Assembly (NCBI GenBank): GCA_001936135.1
Contig: CP012820.1
Coordinates: 434,001 to 498,000, forward strand
DNA: 64,000 bases
Source of the DNA: Saccharomycopsis fibuligera x Saccharomycopsis cf. fibuligera
Taxonomy: Eukaryota; Ascomycota; Saccharomycetes; Ascoideales; Saccharomycopsidaceae
Reading direction: 5' to 3'
Shown in pieces: positions 12,001-21,539 of the stretch; positions within the stretch are counted from its first letter, which is position 1; each line of letters starts with the position of its first letter. Both the position numbers and the translations under genes were made by a program. The notes under the pieces are model-generated. The model did not search any database. It was not told the origin of the DNA and worked only from the letters and a program-made list of their open reading frames with translations.

Positions 12001-15000
12001 CTACATCGCTACTACATCGCTACATCGCCGGTGGCAGAATAACCAGCTACACTGTGCCGCAAGACCTCTAGCGGGAAGCAGCTTCAAACTCAAACGGTAA
12101 AACAAAAACGGTAAAACAAAAACAATCTGACAATAGTAAACGGAAAAATCCTGGTGAGGGGCAAGGTTACTGAGAGCGCAGCTCGTTTCAGAGTTGCGAC
12201 TGGCGCGTGCGGAGCGCGGTGGAATACCGCTGAACGTTCTAGAATGAAAAGTTTGGAAACACTGAAAAGCAGAGGGGAAGAAGAAAAAATTTTCTGTGTG
12301 TTTACACTTCAGTCTTAGCAGTGTCGACTGGCGCCGCCCCAACTGGTGAACGTTTGAAATGAAGAAGTAAAGACAAAATAAAACTAAAAAACAAAATAAA
12401 AATAAAAGCGCACGTTGCAGTGAAATTCTTTTAAGCGCAGCAGCCCTCGCTGCGACAGGATCGCTGCGACAGGTTGAAGATTACTGTGGCGACTTACGGC
12501 GCTGCTGTTGTTGGGCGGTGCGTTTTACTTGGTATATTCAAAGGCCGTCACCGTGTAAACCGCGGTTTTTCTTCCCCCTTCTCCTCTGGGAGCCTGTTTT
12601 CGTCTCTATTTGCTTTTTAGTAGCCCGCGCCTCTCAAAAGCACATTCTGGTTTGAATTCTCATTTGGAAGACGGGGACAGCAGGCACTTGAGCCAAAGCT
12701 TAACTCTGCAAAAGAAAAAGCCTGGGGAAGTTCCCCCCTGCGAAGTTTCTGGAACAATTTGTCAAGCGGTGCAATGAAGTAATGGATGGTTCTTAGGGCG
12801 AAAATTTTTTGCATGTATGCCAGAAAGTGTAAATATAGAAAAAATAGAAGCAAAGAAAAGAGACCGACATGCTTGCTTGAGGTTGCTTGGACATGCATAA
12901 GCGAGACAGGGCAGTCAACATTGCCACTGTTCCATCAACACAGTGAAAATTTTTTCTGTGCAACAAAATTTTCCTCCCTGCCTTGGGTTCTATGTGATTC
13001 TAGCTCATACAAACAGTAATTCGCCTGGTTTAAAAGAGAAAAAAGATTTTCCAAAAAACTGTATTATTCGTTTCTTGCTAAAAAACTTGGAATCTTGCAA
13101 GGTATGAGTTCCCTGATTGCGCTGTTCTGGTTAGCTTTCGACTTGGTCCCCAGTAGCGGACAGTCTAGACCAGGTGCATAGACCAATGCGCTGGTGCTTT
13201 TATTCAGATCATGTCACAAATCATTATTTGGCTACTAGGTTAACACCACTATGGCCGTGTACCTTGTTTGACGCTTTGCGGGCGAGTATAGCGCTGGCCT
13301 CAAACATGACTGGTGCGAACAGTTAGCTGAATGATCGCCGCCTAATTAGAGCCCCTCTGTCTCCCTAAAAAAGGTAAAAAAACGATTAGCTGAGATCTAG
13401 TATCTGTCTCTGTGTGTATTACATCATAAAGGTGTCCACCCAATGATCAATGGGCCGAGCTCAGCCGGTATAATACTCACCCATTACTGTGCCCTTATTG
13501 GTGCCAATTGGGAGTTATGTCTGTCTTGCAAAAAGTAAACTTACCGCGGCTCAAAAAGCTCTGTTTTACTTTGCTCGAAAATTAACTTGTTATTGTGCTA
13601 CAGCGTCATAATAATACATGTAAAATATATCTCTCAGTTGCTTGCATGCCTCGGAATTTTTCATAAATCCAATTAGCCAGGCAAAAAACGGACTGTGAAA
13701 ACGGACGTATTTCCTAAATTGTCAACCAGGGCCCAGTCCGCCTCACCCCCTGGCTGCCACTGTACTCCGACCAGTGCTAAACAATCAATCAAGAGGGCGT
13801 CGATCTGGCATTAGTGCCAAACTTTCTTTGTACGGCGCCTTGATTGATTTATTTTCGGCAGTCTCAAAGCTAACAATGTGTTTGTCTGTTTGATTCCTAT
13901 CCAGTAGTAGTAACAGGAAGCTTATTTGACTTGTGCCCTTGGTTGTCGATGTCTCTGCTTATGCCTTCGTGTACGACTGAAGTTGCGGTTTACTATTATC
14001 TTAAAAATTCTGTTTTTTTGTTTGGTATAGCGTTATACAGAATGAGCGCCGCTCGGTATTCAGAGGCAAGAAAGTATACCGTGTTTTCTTTACAACCGGA
14101 AACGCAAATAACGGCATCCTTAATAATTCTCGTGAATCATACGATACTTTCTCTTTTAATTGCGTTAGCTACCTTACTGATTCTGCTAAATTGAATTTTC
14201 CATTTACCACGGCCAACGAGAAATTTTCCATTACAGCATATATTTTCCCAGTGTTTCAGATTTTTTGCTCCACATACTTTTCAATGTTTCATCGCGGTAT
14301 ATGGAAGACAGCGTCGTATGGTATCAGTCGTTTTCTGGCCCAGACTTGATCAGTTTGAAACAAGATCTACCAATGAAAAAATTGCCGTTCTCCACAAAAC
14401 ATACAACAGCCAATGAAGGGACTGCCGCTTTAGTTTCCTTATATGTTTTTAGTACGTTATAATATAGCAACTTGATAAATTTGCCTGTCGGTACATGGGT
14501 GGTACATTAGCCAGTTAATGGGCTCATTGCATGTTATTCCAAGCCTTTGGTTGGTAGTCAGCATTTTCTAGCTCAGGTCATATGGATAGTTAATACGTAA
14601 CTATTTAATATAGATTTACGGGCGGGCAACCGAATATCAGCCAGGAATACTGCCGATTGATTGATGAACAAACTTTATTGATCAAATAGCTAAGCAACCC
14701 AACGAAATGTGTGCTGTTTACAATCAAGTGCATTTTGGCTTAATTTGTTTAAATTGTCTTTCAAGCTTAACTTGCTAAGTAGAGTTTCAAACACTCTGTA
14801 ACTCGAACATTCAATGCACTATGACTGCCCAGCACTGCCTTATGGTTTTACTTTTTGTAGCGTGCCAATGTGTGCTTTCATTACGAAGCGTCCCACAATG
14901 CTTTCTCCAACTCTGTGTCCTGTGATATTGGTCACCACAAAGACTGTTGTTAAGAAGAAATGTATGCACGTAGCAACCTTAAAGAACTATTTGACAGGTA

Positions 15001-15104
15001 GACCTTTAACCGTGGCGGTGACAAAAATAAAGGCCCACCCTTAAAATTGTAATCTAGACTTTTGCTCCCCCAACTGTCCCGCATTGAACGCCTGTAAATC
15101 ACAA

Positions 15105-15170
15105 CCAAAGCCAAAGCCAAAGCCAAAGCCAAAACCAAAACCAAAACCAAAACCAAAACCAAAACCAAGG
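15105..15170. repeat. CCAAAR hexamer repeat
   Basis: About eleven copies of a hexamer that begins as CCAAAG and changes cleanly to CCAAAA at about 15129. It opens (KP)n on the plus strand and Phe/Gly or Leu/Val frames on the minus strand; all are artefacts of the repeat. Confidence 0.9.
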
Positions 15171-16873
15171 TTCAAACCCCTGAATATTACTAAAGCCAGC
15201 CGAACTGAACCTTTTGCTCCCGTAAAATTCCTGAAAAAATTATTATTACGGGGAACGCAAAAGAAAGTAATGCTTACCAGGGGTCTATTTTTAAAATTGA
15301 GTACCAAGACTTAACAACTTTGAAATAAGCTTTCAAATCTTGTGCTTCGTTATTGCAAGTGGGAACCAAACAATAAGAAGTGTTTATTATGAACCCTGAA
15401 GCATCAAGAGAGAAAAGAAAAAAAAAAAAACAAAAAAAAAAACAATTCAAGAATGGGCCAAAAGTCCTCAGTATCCATGATACATGGCTCATGACAGACA
15501 AAACTTTATAAAAAAAAAGAGTGAATTTAATTAGCAAGCCTTGTATAATATAGTGTACGGACTTGAAGATGCAGCGTACGGCGCCACTCTTTCCTGGTAC
15601 ATCATGTTTAAACTATAGTTCACCAACCATTTTTACCAGCTATACCTTGAATATTCATAGCCATGCACCCATTTCTCTCATACAAACATTACAGGACAAA
15701 GTATGTCTTGTCTACATATAACATGTGATACTATATTAGCACGTAGCACATAATCCAGTCTAAATCACTTGCTTAGTGTGCAAGTTTCTAACACGATTTT
15801 CATATGTGTAGTTTGAAATAAAAATAGTTTCGGTACATTGTCTGACGAGGTGTGGTATTTTGCGAGAACGTTTAGAATGAACTCATTTTTCAAAACAAAA
15901 GTGCGGAAGTGGTTAGGAAATCGCTGGTTTTTCAAGTTACCAAGATGTGATGCAGGCACCGTCACCCATGGATAAATGTTCAATTTTGACCATACAAGTG
16001 TGCCAGCCATAACCTTATGGTTGGCTCGAGGAGTATAAAGAAGCTGAGTAATTATTATAGAGGGCTGTTTTTCAGTATTTTCATTTTTCGTGACTGTTTT
16101 ATTCTTGATGCTTATACATAGGTTTAATAGTCTGATTAATCTCAAATACCTTTTGGTTTTGCTCAATTGTTCTCAATAGTTTATAGTGAAGGCTGTGTGA
16201 CGATAGCACCAAGGCTTAAAAAGTGGCTTGGGCTTGGGCTTTGTACCATGTACTAGAGCCCCAGTGCTATAGCATATATCCATAATTTTATGCTCACAGT
16301 ATGTAACGTTTTACAGTAAATTTTTAGCAACGATGAGCATGCATGAATATATTAAAAGTGAGAAATTATTAGGGGGCTTTGAATATAGTGACTAGGATAT
16401 CTATGCAAGGGATAAAGAAGAAAAAAAGAGAGAAAAAAGAGAAATCAAATAAAGAAAGTTTTGCAAAAAAGAAAAGTGTATGCCGTAATTCATTGTGTAT
16501 CAATATAACTTAGCAATAACTCGTAGCAACAGGTAAAATCGGGGGAAAAAAAAATAAGAAGCAAAGATAAAAGTAGTAGATAATATTAGGAAAAAATAAA
16601 CAATTTTATAAAACAATATCTAAGTAGAAGGATATGATAAGAACAAAAAAAAGCCAAAGCGGAAACGAATAGAAAATATTAGATAATTTAACAAAAAAAT
16701 TAAAATAGCAAATGCCTTTTCTAGAGTCTATCGAGTGAGTAAAACCAATAAAATCAATGAAAAAAAAAAATAAAAAAAGAAAACGAGAAATAATAAATAA
16801 ATAGGGGTAATAGAAAACACAACTCAATGATATGAATATGGACAGCATTGAGGGGAAAAAACTAAAAAAGAAA

Positions 16874-19108
16874 TCAAAAAATCAAGTTATAATAATGCAT
16901 CCAAACATCACCATAGAAATCATATATTTTCTCAAGTTTGGTATCAAAATTCACCACTTTTCCCTTATACTGATCCCCTTCATAGTCTCCACCACCAATC
17001 AAATCATAGGCACACCATAAGTAGCCTTCACATTTTTGAGTCATTACCCAACTTCGCGATGGTTCAAACCATGGCTTAGTATTATTATAGGTATATTTGG
17101 TTGATGGTGGAATCAAAGCAGCATTGATACGAAGAGGCTCTTTATAATAATCGGCCATTTTTTCATATCTGGCATAATTATCAGCATCAAAATGACTGTA
17201 GTAATTCAAATCAATAGGAAGGTCAAGCTTAAACTTGTTTTTCTTTTTACAAAATTCGAAGCCTGAGTTCATCCAGTACAAGGTTTGATCATCATCGGAA
17301 ATATGACCTGGATGAGTGGAACAAAGCTCGTTGGCCTTGGTGCCTAATTCTTCTTCTTTGCCATTGATGTTTTCGTTAGAAAATTCTTTTTTAGTAAGCT
17401 TACCTAATGAGATGGCATAGTTTTTGTTAAATTCAAAATTTTCATCAGAAGCAATTAATTGACCAAGCCAATAAAGTTCTTTTTCACCATGGATTGGCTG
17501 AGAAATCGGTTTCCATGACTGTAACGCTAAAGTTAAAAGTACGCCATTATAATGTTCAAATTTGTCAATGACAACAATCCCAGATTCCATCAAATGGTTC
17601 AAACTTTGATTCAAGAATCTATTGTTGCCCAAGCTTTCTGCAGAAATTTGTTCCAACCCAAAATATTCGCTATCTTGCTTGTTAGGAAGCAAATTCTTGA
17701 AAAAAGTAATTGATTCGTCAGGAAAATGTTCATCAATTTCACGATCTCTAAAAAAAAAAGCTTTTTTGCTGGTATATTTTGGGTTTTCAAAAAACTTTTC
17801 TGGGTTAATCAATGGTACGGTATCACTATCCATTAGCAAAACTTCTTTAAAAGAGGAGAAATAAAACGCAATTAATTTGTTGGAATATGCTTGGAATAAG
17901 CTTTGATATTGATCGTTGATCGCAATTTTAGCATTAACAAATCTGATGTCTTGTTTTGGAAACGTCACATTGGATGGTAAACGGTACTCTTGCTCCTGCT
18001 CTTGCAATTGTTGACGATAATCGTAAAGTAAATTTTTGACATGTTCAAAATTATTAATGTTTTCTTCAGTAATTTGTTCAAAAAGACTAATTAAACGCAG
18101 ATTATTATCAAGTAAATCATTTGTAGTGGCGATTTCCATCAAATCTTCCTGATTCCAAGTAGATAAATCATCTCTGTACACAATTTCAATTGGCAACGTA
18201 TTTCCCTGGATTCTCAAAAGGGCAATCAATCCAGACAATAATCTAAAATGATCATTACTAGCAGATATTGCAATACCTTTGCCCGTATATGAGTGTTTCA
18301 TATTTTTCACATAGGAGTGAAAAGTTCTTCTCTTGAATATAGACGCAAAATTATTGTTAGTCTCCAAGTTTTTGTAATCAATCAACTTTTTGGAAAACCA
18401 AGGAAATAGCTTATCTTCAACCAACTGAGACAATTGAAGTGTTCTGTCAGTTAATCCAAGTTGATTTTCGTTGTTGCTGTTACTGTTGCTGCTAGAACCT
18501 TCATCCAACTCATCAAGAAAGCATTTGTTAAAGAATTTATAATGAGGTATCGTATTTAAAATTGCCTTTTCAAAGTCCAAATTATTTTGCATTTTCTCCA
18601 AATATTCATACTTAAACCAAGTCTCACAAAAAGTCTTTCCTTGATCTTCACAGCTCTTCTTTTCACGATCTCTTAAAAGTTCATATGATTCTCTTAGAGC
18701 ATCAAGCCAATATATCTCATTATCAAAAGTATCAAACTTCCAATTTGTCTTTGGGAAAACTGTCTTATAATAAAAAGAACATTTGTCATTAGTACTCAAT
18801 TGATTGAACTTTTCAGGATTGCGATAGTACGACCTTAGCACTTGATATGGATCTTTGGCATAGTTTCCCGTAAATCTTTCAGGAATAACTGTATGTCTGA
18901 TTGTGGCAATTGTCGTTAAGTACGCCAAAGTAATCTGAGTTGGAAATACAAACACACAGATAAGAACTGCAACAAAAACATACATCACATATAGGAATAT
19001 GATCTTAAATAGCTGCTGTTTGGATATGGACTGGTTATTATGACTGTTGAGCTTAGAATAAGCCGGAAGGCCAGAAAGTATCAATGATTTATACTTCCTG
19101 AGTGACAT
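16874..19108 (-). CDS. MNN1: MNN1-family alpha-mannosyltransferase
   Basis: A 744-residue type II Golgi glycosyltransferase that uses GDP-mannose to extend protein-linked mannans. A short basic cytosolic tail is followed by one membrane segment at about residues 35-57. The lumenal catalytic domain (Mannosyl_trans3 family) carries the metal/nucleotide-sugar DXD motif as DSD at 427-429, in the context LLMDSDTVPLINP. Downstream, a SGIVVID segment and GHFxD-like stretches fit the family. The length is close to S. cerevisiae Mnn1 (762). MNN2/MNN5 alpha-1,2 enzymes share the domain but are shorter, so alpha-1,3 transfer is favoured, not proven; many yeasts carry several paralogues. The donor would be imported by the VRG4 transporter encoded 9 kb away. 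Start ATG 19108 directly precedes the basic tail. A Ser/Asn run lies at about residues 205-215. Confidence 0.9.
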   Translation of the reverse strand: MSLRKYKSLILSGLPAYSKLNSHNNQSISKQQLFKIIFLYVMYVFVAVLICVFVFPTQITLAYLTTIATIRHTVIPERFTGNYAKDPYQVLRSYYRNPEKFNQLSTNDKCSFYYKTVFPKTNWKFDTFDNEIYWLDALRESYELLRDREKKSCEDQGKTFCETWFKYEYLEKMQNNLDFEKAILNTIPHYKFFNKCFLDELDEGSSSNSNSNNENQLGLTDRTLQLSQLVEDKLFPWFSKKLIDYKNLETNNNFASIFKRRTFHSYVKNMKHSYTGKGIAISASNDHFRLLSGLIALLRIQGNTLPIEIVYRDDLSTWNQEDLMEIATTNDLLDNNLRLISLFEQITEENINNFEHVKNLLYDYRQQLQEQEQEYRLPSNVTFPKQDIRFVNAKIAINDQYQSLFQAYSNKLIAFYFSSFKEVLLMDSDTVPLINPEKFFENPKYTSKKAFFFRDREIDEHFPDESITFFKNLLPNKQDSEYFGLEQISAESLGNNRFLNQSLNHLMESGIVVIDKFEHYNGVLLTLALQSWKPISQPIHGEKELYWLGQLIASDENFEFNKNYAISLGKLTKKEFSNENINGKEEELGTKANELCSTHPGHISDDDQTLYWMNSGFEFCKKKNKFKLDLPIDLNYYSHFDADNYARYEKMADYYKEPLRINAALIPPSTKYTYNNTKPWFEPSRSWVMTQKCEGYLWCAYDLIGGGDYEGDQYKGKVVNFDTKLEKIYDFYGDVWMHYYNLIF

Positions 19109-19323
19109 GTTTTTTGCAATTACTTTTCTCGTTTTGAAAACAATGTATTTTAGAGATTATAGGGCTTTCTATGGTTTATTCGGTTTCTATTAAAAATTAT
19201 TGTTCATAATATTGACTTATAATTGTAAATGATTGAGTGTGTTATTCCGCTTATACAAAAAGAAAGTAATCTTTTACCTAATCTTGCAATTATGATCTGT
19301 TTGATGTGCGGCGATATCAATTA

Positions 19324-19364
<41 letters not shown>

Positions 19365-19862
19365 ATCTTGATAACGATTTGTTATCGAATAGTTTAATAA
19401 CTTGGGTTTCAGCCTTATAAGCCAAATTCAGTTTTTGCTATGATTGATATATTCTCAGTCAAAGGCTATACAACGACGCGTGATTCTAAATACAGTGATA
19501 ATAAGGCAGTGATATAGGTCAGCAGAAAGAGGTTTGACAATTAGAAAAAGAAAATTGGTACATTGTCTTTCTCCTATTGGAGGGTCCACTGCACAGGAAT
19601 CCAGAAAATTAAAAAAAAAATAAAAATAAAAAAAAAAAAAAATTAAAAAAAACAGAATCATGCACGGTGCAAGGATGAAAAATGCATCTTAACATCAGTG
19701 AATTCCATTTCAGGAAGGAAAATGGCTCAATTGGGGAATCATTAAACAATATATATAGTATAGTAATATAGTAATATAGTAATATGGTAATAGTAAGAAC
19801 TAGTACAATTGTGTTACATAATAGCGCATGTCAAAAATTTTACATTTCGTCTCTAGACCAAA
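19109..19862. other. Upstream DNA of the MNN1-type gene
   Basis: AT-rich and non-coding. It holds a 36-base T run (19328-19363), an A/T-rich low-complexity stretch (19609-19650) and a TAGTAATA-type repeat at about 19760-19795. No gene is seen. Confidence 0.6.
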
Positions 19863-20000
19863 TCAGATCTGGTCGTCGTGGTAGACAAAGGTAGTATTTT
19901 GCGGATTCCATGGTGCTCTGCTCACATAGTCAAGATCATCTGGTGGTCTTTCTACAGGTTATTGGTTAGTACTATTGACTGTGAATAAAACAATAAGAAC

Positions 20001-20037
<37 letters not shown>

Positions 20038-20418
20038 CATACCATTTCTTGTATTGCTAACAAGCATAGAATGGATAGATATCGCCACTGATTGAACAGT
20101 TTGTACTGGGGTCCAGCCATCTCCCAATATATCCAAACATATGTGACCATTGGAATAAATATGGGGATGTACAGGCACTTCTACCCGTGGAACCAAATTT
20201 TGGTCATGAACAAATTGTACTCTTGGTGGGCCAATAGGATAATCATCTCCAATAATAATTTCTAAGCTGAAAAGTTTGCCAGCATAAAGTGGATTATCAT
20301 TAGCGGTGATATCGGCAAACCAGTGGGTAATGTCATCGGTGGGTATAAATCCAATCCCAGCGAGAGCTTCACGACTTAACGTTTGAGATTCCTTTAATAT
20401 TCTTTTTCTAAATGCCAT
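19863..20418 (-). CDS. UBE2W-like ubiquitin-conjugating enzyme, two exons
   Basis: Exon 1 is 20418-20043 and exon 2 is 19951-19863; the 91-nt intron has donor GTATGC, a TACTAAC branch site (19965-19971, minus) and acceptor TGTAG. The splice restores a 154-residue E2 (human UBE2W is 151). The catalytic cysteine is Cys94 in NGHICLDIL. The usual HPN tripeptide is HPH (84-86), a hallmark of UBE2W. UBE2W attaches ubiquitin to disordered N-termini rather than lysines. Exon 2 encodes RPPDDLDYVSRAPW, matching the family's C-terminal RPPD segment. Without splicing the frame runs into a spurious poly-Phe tail, because a 33-base A run (20004-20036) lies inside the intron. ATG 20418 is used; the codon before it is GTG. 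S. cerevisiae has no clear UBE2W orthologue, so its presence is informative about lineage. Confidence 0.88.
20004..20036. repeat. A33 homopolymer inside the UBE2W-like intron
   Basis: On the transcribed strand this is a T33 tract just 3' of the splice donor, about 33 nt upstream of the TACTAAC branch site. It may act as an extended polypyrimidine tract, or simply be one of the many 32-39 base homopolymers in this window. Confidence 0.9.
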
Positions 20419-21390
20419 CACTATTAATGTAGAATTTAGTTTTAGATACTTGCTGGTTTGCTTATATTATATCCTATCTCAAAAAAACAAGTATCCACAG
20501 AAGTACTCAAAAAGTATTCTATAGTAAGCAATCTAGTTTACTGTTTTATGGCCCCTTGTTTTTTACCTTATTCCCACTTTATTGACTTCACACACAAAAA
20601 AGTGGACAATCAAAAATCTAAAATTCCTTTCTGTGTGCCAAAAAGCTGAGATCTATACTATAAACAAAAGCAATAACAGACGCTTCGAAAATTTCTAATA
20701 AAAAAAGACACAAAGCAAATCGTCTTCTAAGATGAATCAGGTGAGAAGTCTGTGACTTAATCTTAGCCACTGGCAACAAAGAGATTGGTTTGAAAGTTAA
20801 TCCACTGATCTTGAAATTAGTTGCTTCTTTCCATCCGTTTCCATTTTGTCTTTCTCCTTAAATGCTCATCGCTGCCCCTGTAACTCATCTGTGGACCAGG
20901 GCTTCACAACCAGAATACACAGCTATATTATTGGCATCATGTCTCTTCCAAATATCAAATATACTTATATACATTACAAAAAAGGGATATTGATATCCAT
21001 ATATATAGCAATATGAAAAATTTAAGAGACTTACACGTTTTACTTTATAAGGTATCATTGTGTGCATTTCAACAAAATACAGCGTCACGAATCATCAGAA
21101 CATGAATGAGAAAGGAAATTAGAAACTAAATTTAATTCGAACCAACATCAGCTTCACTAGATGAATGTAGTGACAAAAGTGACGAAAGGAAAAAGAAGTA
21201 AAAAAAAAAAAAAAAAGCATAATGCCTAGCAATAAGAGAACAAAAAAGAGAAAAAACGGATAAAACATAAGGGTAATCATAATGAAAGAAGCAAGTTTTG
21301 CCAACGAGACCCTTGAATAACCGAAATAATAATATATAGAAAGATATAGAAAATAAAACACCACCGTAACAAAACTTATGAAAAATTAGA

Positions 21391-21427
<37 letters not shown>

Positions 21428-21539
21428 ACGAAAACAAAAAAAAAGTTAAGATCTATACCAATGTCGAGATGAAAAAAAAAAAAGTTCTGAAAAAAAAGAC
21501 TAGAAAAAAAAGAAAAAATAAACACCAAAAAATCACTTA
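20419..21539. other. Intergenic DNA between the UBE2W-like gene and the 894-residue protein gene
   Basis: Mostly AT-rich, with an A34 run (21392-21425) and several shorter A runs at about 21,200 and 21,470. At about 20,840-21,090 the minus strand has a GTAAGT donor-like site and small open frames, but I could not assemble a convincing gene from them. Confidence 0.55.

Larger units (their letters stand above)
8255..16873. other. 8.6 kb gene-free gap between convergent genes
   Basis: It lies between the 3' end of the Gln-rich gene (+) and the 3' end of the MNN1-type gene (-). The first about 450 bp are T-rich 3'-flank. From about 8760 to 13,900 the DNA is visibly more GC-rich than the neighbouring genes and carries simple repeats (9535-9576, 11617-11651, 11944-12000). 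From about 13,900 to 16,870 it is AT-rich again. Open frames are short, on both strands, mostly begin at TTG or GTG, and match nothing I recognise. No tRNA or standard snRNA signature was seen. A regional centromere, a long ncRNA locus, or a rapidly evolving or heavily spliced gene are all possible. Confidence 0.55.

Noticed and set aside
15165-15185. GGTTCAAACCC resembling a tRNA B box
   Set aside because: No pairing T-stem, acceptor stem or anticodon arm around it.
15105-15314. Lys-Pro repeat protein
   Set aside because: A by-product of the CCAAAR microsatellite; the frame starts at TTG.
15765-16166. 133-codon minus-strand frame in the convergent gap
   Set aside because: Starts at TTG, no recognisable motif, and composition like surrounding AT-rich DNA.
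1-16873. LTR retroelement or DNA transposon in the gene-free blocks
   Set aside because: No long direct or inverted terminal repeats, no reverse transcriptase or transposase motifs seen on either strand.
20002-20042. Poly-Phe C-terminus of the E2
   Set aside because: It is unspliced intron; the splice signals and the restored UBE2W C-terminus are clear.
20840-21090. Possible short spliced gene on the minus strand
   Set aside because: A GTAAGT donor and a CAG acceptor can be paired, but there is no TACTAAC and the 34-residue product resembles nothing.
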